DNA of 18,202 nucleotides from Lysobacterales bacterium (GTDB lineage: Bacteria; Pseudomonadota; Gammaproteobacteria; Xanthomonadales; SZUA-36). Shown in pieces: positions 15,102-18,202 of the stretch. Positions within the stretch are counted from its first letter, which is position 1, and each line of letters begins with the position of its first letter. The translations under genes and the position numbers were made by a program. The stretch spans positions 1-18,202 of the forward strand of contig SHZL01000018.1 of NCBI GenBank assembly GCA_009692275.1. Reading direction: 5' to 3'. The notes beneath the pieces are model-generated. The model made no database searches. It saw nothing but the letters and a program-made list of their open reading frames with translations, and was not told where the DNA came from.

Positions 15102-15231
15102 GTAACTTCATAATAAACTGAAAAAAATAACTTGGTGGACTGCAGCTAGACAACCATTAATAAGCATTTGTGATCCTCTCCGGCTCTGCCGGATTTCCGG
15201 GCGGGCCTTTGTGCCCAGCCCGGATTTTTTT
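15102..15231 (+). ncRNA. Candidate small RNA of about 130 nt between pyrF and plsB
   Basis: The segment has a promoter at one end and an intrinsic terminator at the other, with no plausible ORF. The 5' half is A-rich and probably unstructured (ACTGAAAAAAATAAC). Then comes TGATCCTCTCC, which could pair with a Shine-Dalgarno sequence, next to and partly within a 6-bp hairpin TCCGGC-TCT-GCCGGA (15178-15192), then the GC-rich terminator ending in seven Ts. An exposed anti-ribosome-site stretch and a U-rich 3' end are typical of Hfq-dependent RNAs. I recognise no known family. Alternatives are a pyrF 3' UTR product or a plsB leader. Confidence 0.45.
15196..15231 (+). terminator. Strong rho-independent terminator
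   Basis: TCCGGGC pairs with GCCCGGA, and inside it GGGC pairs with GCCC, giving a GC-rich stem of about 11 bp with two small bulges, followed directly by a run of seven Ts (15225-15231). It ends the candidate small RNA and any read-through from pyrF, and isolates plsB. Confidence 0.88.
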
Positions 15232-15337
15232 GTCCGCCACTACCGCTCAGAAGGTAATCGTAAATTCACCGGCCCAAAGCTGGAATCGGGGCTAAAATAG
15301 GCGTCCAATAGGCCAGCCTGAAGCGCCACACCAAGCG

Positions 15338-17845
15338 ATGAGCATTGACCACCCCAAGCCCGGTTTGCTGGCATCGCTGTACCTGCGTTGGTTGATGTTA
15401 TTGCAGGGCATTCTGCACTGCTGGGTTCGCAGTCGCAGCCTGCCGGACCCCATGAGCGATTTACACCTGGATCCGGACAAACCGGTGTGTTACGCCATAG
15501 ACACCTACGCCCTGACGTCCATCCTGATCCTGGACCAGGCCTGCCGCGACCTGAAACTGCCCCGGCCCCTGCTACCGCTGCCGCTGGCCCAGGGCAGTGA
15601 ATCCCGCTCTTATTGTGCCTTGCGCCGTAAGGCCGGCCTGATTGTTCGCCACACCACGCCGCGCAAGCATTCGGACATGCTCAAGCAACTGGTGGACCGG
15701 GTTGTTGACGGCGGCGAACCGGACATACAGATCATCCCGGTGACGGTGCTGGTGGGTCGCGCACCGGACCGTGAAACCGGCCTGGCCAAGATTTTCTTCT
15801 CGGAATCGTGGGAAGTCGGTGGCAGGATTCGTCGCCTGTTCAGCACCATCGTCAATGGGCGCAATACCTTCGTTCAGTTCAGCCAACCGATTTCCCTGCG
15901 TCAACTGGCGGATGAGGACCTGGGTGCAGCGCGCAGCGTCAGAAAAGTCTCGCGCATCCTGCGCGTTCATTTCAGCCACGTGCGGGCAGCAGCCATCGGA
16001 CCCGACCTGTCCCACCGCCGCACCGTGGTGGACTCGATATTGCTCAGCCCTTCCGTGGAAAAGGCCATCGAAGACCAGGCCAGGGCCGACAAGAGCAGCG
16101 TACCGAAAGCCTGGCGGAAGGCACGCAAATTCGCCTTCGAAATCGCTGCGGACTATTCCTACGCCTTTGTCCGCGTTTCTGCGCTGGTCCTGTCCTGGTT
16201 CTGGAATCGCATATATGACGGAGTCGAGCTGCAACACTTCCGCGAATTCCAGAAAATTGCGCCCGATTACACCGTCATTTATGTGCCCTGTCACCGCAGC
16301 CACATAGACTATCTGCTGGTTTCCTATTTTGTTTACCACAATGGCCTGGTGCCCCCGCATGTGGCGGCTGGGATAAACCTTAACCTGCCCATCGTGGGGC
16401 GATTCGTGCGCATGGGGGGGGCGTTTTTCCTGCGGCGCAGTTTCCATGCACAAAAACTCTACGCCGCGGTATTCAACGAGTACCTGAGCCGCATTCTCGC
16501 CAGGGGAACCGACATCGAATACTTCATCGAGGGCACGCGCAGCCGCACCGGCAGGCTGCTGGCACCCAAGGCCGGCATGCTGAACATGACGGTTCGGGCT
16601 TACTTGCGCTCCCCCGATCGCCCGGTGATGTTCCAGCCCATTTATCTGGGCTACGAGCAACTGGTTGAAGGTGACAGTTACACTGCGGAACTGTCGGGGC
16701 AAAGCAAAAAATCGGAGTCCTTGCGCGACCTGCTGAAGGTTTTCAGGGTGCTGCGCAACAAGTACGGCAAAGTGCATGTCAGTTTTGCCCAACCGGTATA
16801 CCTGGATAAGCTGCTCGAACAGCATGCACCGGACTGGCGTGCCAGCACCAAAGGAAACTCCAAGCCCTCATGGATTAACCCGCTCATCGATGAACTGGGC
16901 AGCCAGATCATGACCGGCATCAACCAGGCCGCTCACGTCAACCCCATCAACCTCCTGGCCGTCGTGCTGCTGGCAACGCCCAAACATACCCTGGGACGCA
17001 CGGAGCTTGAGACTCAAATAAACCTGTACCGGGACATGCTGACAAATTGCCCCTACTCGGACAGGATTACCTGCACAGACAAGTCTGCCGATGAAATCAT
17101 CAAGTACGGCCTTGAACTCAAAGTGCTGCAGTCGAGCAGCCATCCGCTTGGCGAAATTTTCTCCGTCAAAGGCAAGCAGGCAGTCCTATTGACTTACTTC
17201 CGCAACAACATATCGCACCTGATGGCCGTGTCCTCCCTTGTCGCTGCGGGATTAATCAACTCACGCAAAGTGGAGCGATCACGCCTGTTGCGCATTGCCA
17301 AAGCGGTTTACCCCTTCCTGCAGCGCGAACTGTTCCTGCCCTGGGATGAAACCGGGTTCCTCAGGGCAATGGAAGACTCAATTGCGTGGTTGCAAAAGCG
17401 CGGCCTGTTGGTGCACACGCCGGATGACAATGAGTTGGAAGGCGCCGAAGGCAGTACCGAGGAAGCCTTGCAGTTGCAGTTGCTGGGCCACAGCCTGCTG
17501 CAAACGTTTGAGCGCTACTTCATCACCATCGCCGTGCTCGTAAAAAACGGCTCAGGCACCCTGACACGCGGCCAGTTGGAGCGGCTGTGCATACTCACGG
17601 CCCAGCGTATCTCCCTGCTGAACGAGTTTGATGCTCCGGAGTTCTACGATCGCAACCTGTTCCGGCAATTCATCGATGTGCTTAAGGTGCGCGGCGTGCT
17701 GTCCATCAACGAGGACGGAAAACTGGAATTCGATGACAGCATCAAAGACATTACCGAAGACGCCAAGACCTTGCTCAGCAGAGAAATCCGTCATGGCATC
17801 ATTCGCGTCGCTCCCCAGGTGCTGCAGGAAGCGGACTCGGACTAA
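15338..17845 (+). CDS. plsB: Glycerol-3-phosphate 1-O-acyltransferase PlsB
   Basis: An 835-residue membrane-associated enzyme that acylates sn-glycerol 3-phosphate to lysophosphatidate, the first step of phospholipid synthesis. All four acyltransferase motifs are present: the catalytic HRSHIDYLL (about 319-327), GGAFFLRRSF (about 360-369), FIEGTRSRTGRLLAPKAGML (about 396-415), and PIYLGYEQLVEG (about 434-445). The long N- and C-terminal regions and total length (E. coli 807) fit PlsB rather than PlsY or PlsC. ATG 15338 has no strong ribosome site. A possible -10 TAAAAT is at 15293-15298, but I see no good -35. The gene stands alone behind the terminator at 15231 and is followed by a repeat region. 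A G8 run (16414-16421) lies within the second motif. Confidence 0.96.
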   Translation: MSIDHPKPGLLASLYLRWLMLLQGILHCWVRSRSLPDPMSDLHLDPDKPVCYAIDTYALTSILILDQACRDLKLPRPLLPLPLAQGSESRSYCALRRKAGLIVRHTTPRKHSDMLKQLVDRVVDGGEPDIQIIPVTVLVGRAPDRETGLAKIFFSESWEVGGRIRRLFSTIVNGRNTFVQFSQPISLRQLADEDLGAARSVRKVSRILRVHFSHVRAAAIGPDLSHRRTVVDSILLSPSVEKAIEDQARADKSSVPKAWRKARKFAFEIAADYSYAFVRVSALVLSWFWNRIYDGVELQHFREFQKIAPDYTVIYVPCHRSHIDYLLVSYFVYHNGLVPPHVAAGINLNLPIVGRFVRMGGAFFLRRSFHAQKLYAAVFNEYLSRILARGTDIEYFIEGTRSRTGRLLAPKAGMLNMTVRAYLRSPDRPVMFQPIYLGYEQLVEGDSYTAELSGQSKKSESLRDLLKVFRVLRNKYGKVHVSFAQPVYLDKLLEQHAPDWRASTKGNSKPSWINPLIDELGSQIMTGINQAAHVNPINLLAVVLLATPKHTLGRTELETQINLYRDMLTNCPYSDRITCTDKSADEIIKYGLELKVLQSSSHPLGEIFSVKGKQAVLLTYFRNNISHLMAVSSLVAAGLINSRKVERSRLLRIAKAVYPFLQRELFLPWDETGFLRAMEDSIAWLQKRGLLVHTPDDNELEGAEGSTEEALQLQLLGHSLLQTFERYFITIAVLVKNGSGTLTRGQLERLCILTAQRISLLNEFDAPEFYDRNLFRQFIDVLKVRGVLSINEDGKLEFDDSIKDITEDAKTLLSREIRHGIIRVAPQVLQEADSD

Positions 17846-17926
17846 ACTAAAATCGGACGCTCGCCCCGGCCGTGTCGAGGAAGCGTGACCGGCAGTCAGC
17901 ATGGGGGCGCAACCCGCCGCCGGTAC

Positions 17927-18004
17927 CCTTTCCCGGGAGACGCCGTAGATACATCCCTGTAGGCTTGGATGCGGCCTCCCTGCCGCATACACTCCCGGGA
18001 AAGG
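17927..18004 (-). repeat. Palindromic repeat unit A with two GGA hairpins
   Basis: The outer arms CCTTTCCCGGGAG (17927-17939) and 17992-18004 are perfectly complementary over 13 bp. On the minus strand the unit reads a hairpin GCGGC-CAGGGAGG-type (17969-17988), then the module GCCTACAGGGATGTAT (17964-17949) followed by CTACGGCG. Both hairpins present CANGGANG. The module is shared with unit B (21 of 24 bases), while the outer arms are unrelated. It lies 81 bases past plsB and may also terminate it. Confidence 0.75.
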
Positions 18005-18102
18005 CTCCCCGCCCCGGTTCGCTTGTTGTTCTGGCACCGCAGTGCCGTTCAAACTTGCGGATTCATTCGGTAATGCGTCGCAGCACCCAGCGTCCGAGGA
18101 CA

Positions 18103-18202
18103 GGGAGTGGTGAGTTCTTTCTGGACCGTCGCCAGCAGGGATGCTGGCGAGGAGCCTACACGGATGTATTCACGGCGTGTCCAGAAAGAACTCACCGCTC
18201 CC
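18103..18202 (+). repeat. Palindromic repeat unit B with two GGA hairpins
   Basis: Outer arms of 24 nt (18103-18126 and 18179-18202) match at 23 positions as inverted repeats; the left one starts GGGAGTGGTGAGTTC. Inside are a perfect 8-bp hairpin CGCCAGCA-GGGA-TGCTGGCG (18130-18149) and the module GCCTACACGGATGTAT then TCACGGCG (18154-18177), the same module as unit A but in the opposite orientation. The window ends exactly at the arm end, so the unit could extend further. The 98 bases between the two units show no gene or other structure I recognise. Confidence 0.75.

Noticed and set aside
15572..16825. A 417-codon open frame antisense to plsB
   Set aside because: It is the mirror of a GC-rich, strongly conserved coding frame; the composition is unlike a real protein and there is no family match I know.
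17927..18202. Integron attC sites or a CRISPR array
   Set aside because: attC sites keep their ends and vary in the middle, the opposite of these units, and there is no integrase. There are only two inverted units without spacers of regular length, so no CRISPR.

Overview
The window looks like chromosomal DNA of a gammaproteobacterium with moderately high GC. This rests on gene content and order: an exonuclease III gene divergent from pyrE and followed by a DUF4124 gene (a Pseudomonas-like neighbourhood), the DUF3426-fis-purH-purD block, a UvrD of about 728 residues, an AmpG permease and a PlsB-type acyltransferase. I cannot place it below class level.

Layout. Positions 1-1800 are an accessory-looking stretch read on the minus strand: a truncated short-chain dehydrogenase, a small LOV-like PAS protein, a 150-bp IS5-type MITE with an intact TTAG target duplication, and a secreted fasciclin-domain protein with a clear sigma-70 promoter. 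Positions 1797-3521 hold a secreted FG-GAP beta-propeller gene, broken by one frameshift and flanked by two related long palindromes; the right-hand palindrome also encodes the last 17 residues of AmpG. Positions 3468-5596 are ampG and xthA on the minus strand, overlapping at GTGA. From 5719 to 15048 everything reads on the plus strand with short gaps: pyrE, DUF4124, DUF3426, fis, purH, purD, uvrD, an alpha/beta hydrolase and pyrF. Positions 15066-15231 carry a promoter and a strong terminator with no ORF between them, a candidate small RNA. plsB fills 15338-17845. The last 357 bases have no gene but hold two palindromic repeat units.

How the genes fit together. pyrE and pyrF encode the last two steps of UMP synthesis, and purD and purH early and final steps of IMP synthesis. 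Fis is a growth-phase regulator, and UvrD and exonuclease III are DNA repair enzymes, so the central block is a nucleotide supply and DNA maintenance cluster. AmpG recycles muropeptides and PlsB starts phospholipid synthesis.

The most interesting signal is at 17927-18202. The two repeat units have unrelated outer arms that are self-complementary within each unit, but share an inner module. On the module strand each unit shows two short hairpins with CANGGANG loops, exactly 23 nt apart from GGA to GGA in both. This matches the recognition element of CsrA/RsmA, so the repeats may be dispersed CsrA-binding elements. Other leads are the candidate small RNA, the MITE, an exonuclease III that resembles Crc but keeps its catalytic residues, and a LOV-like domain with proline in place of the photoactive cysteine.
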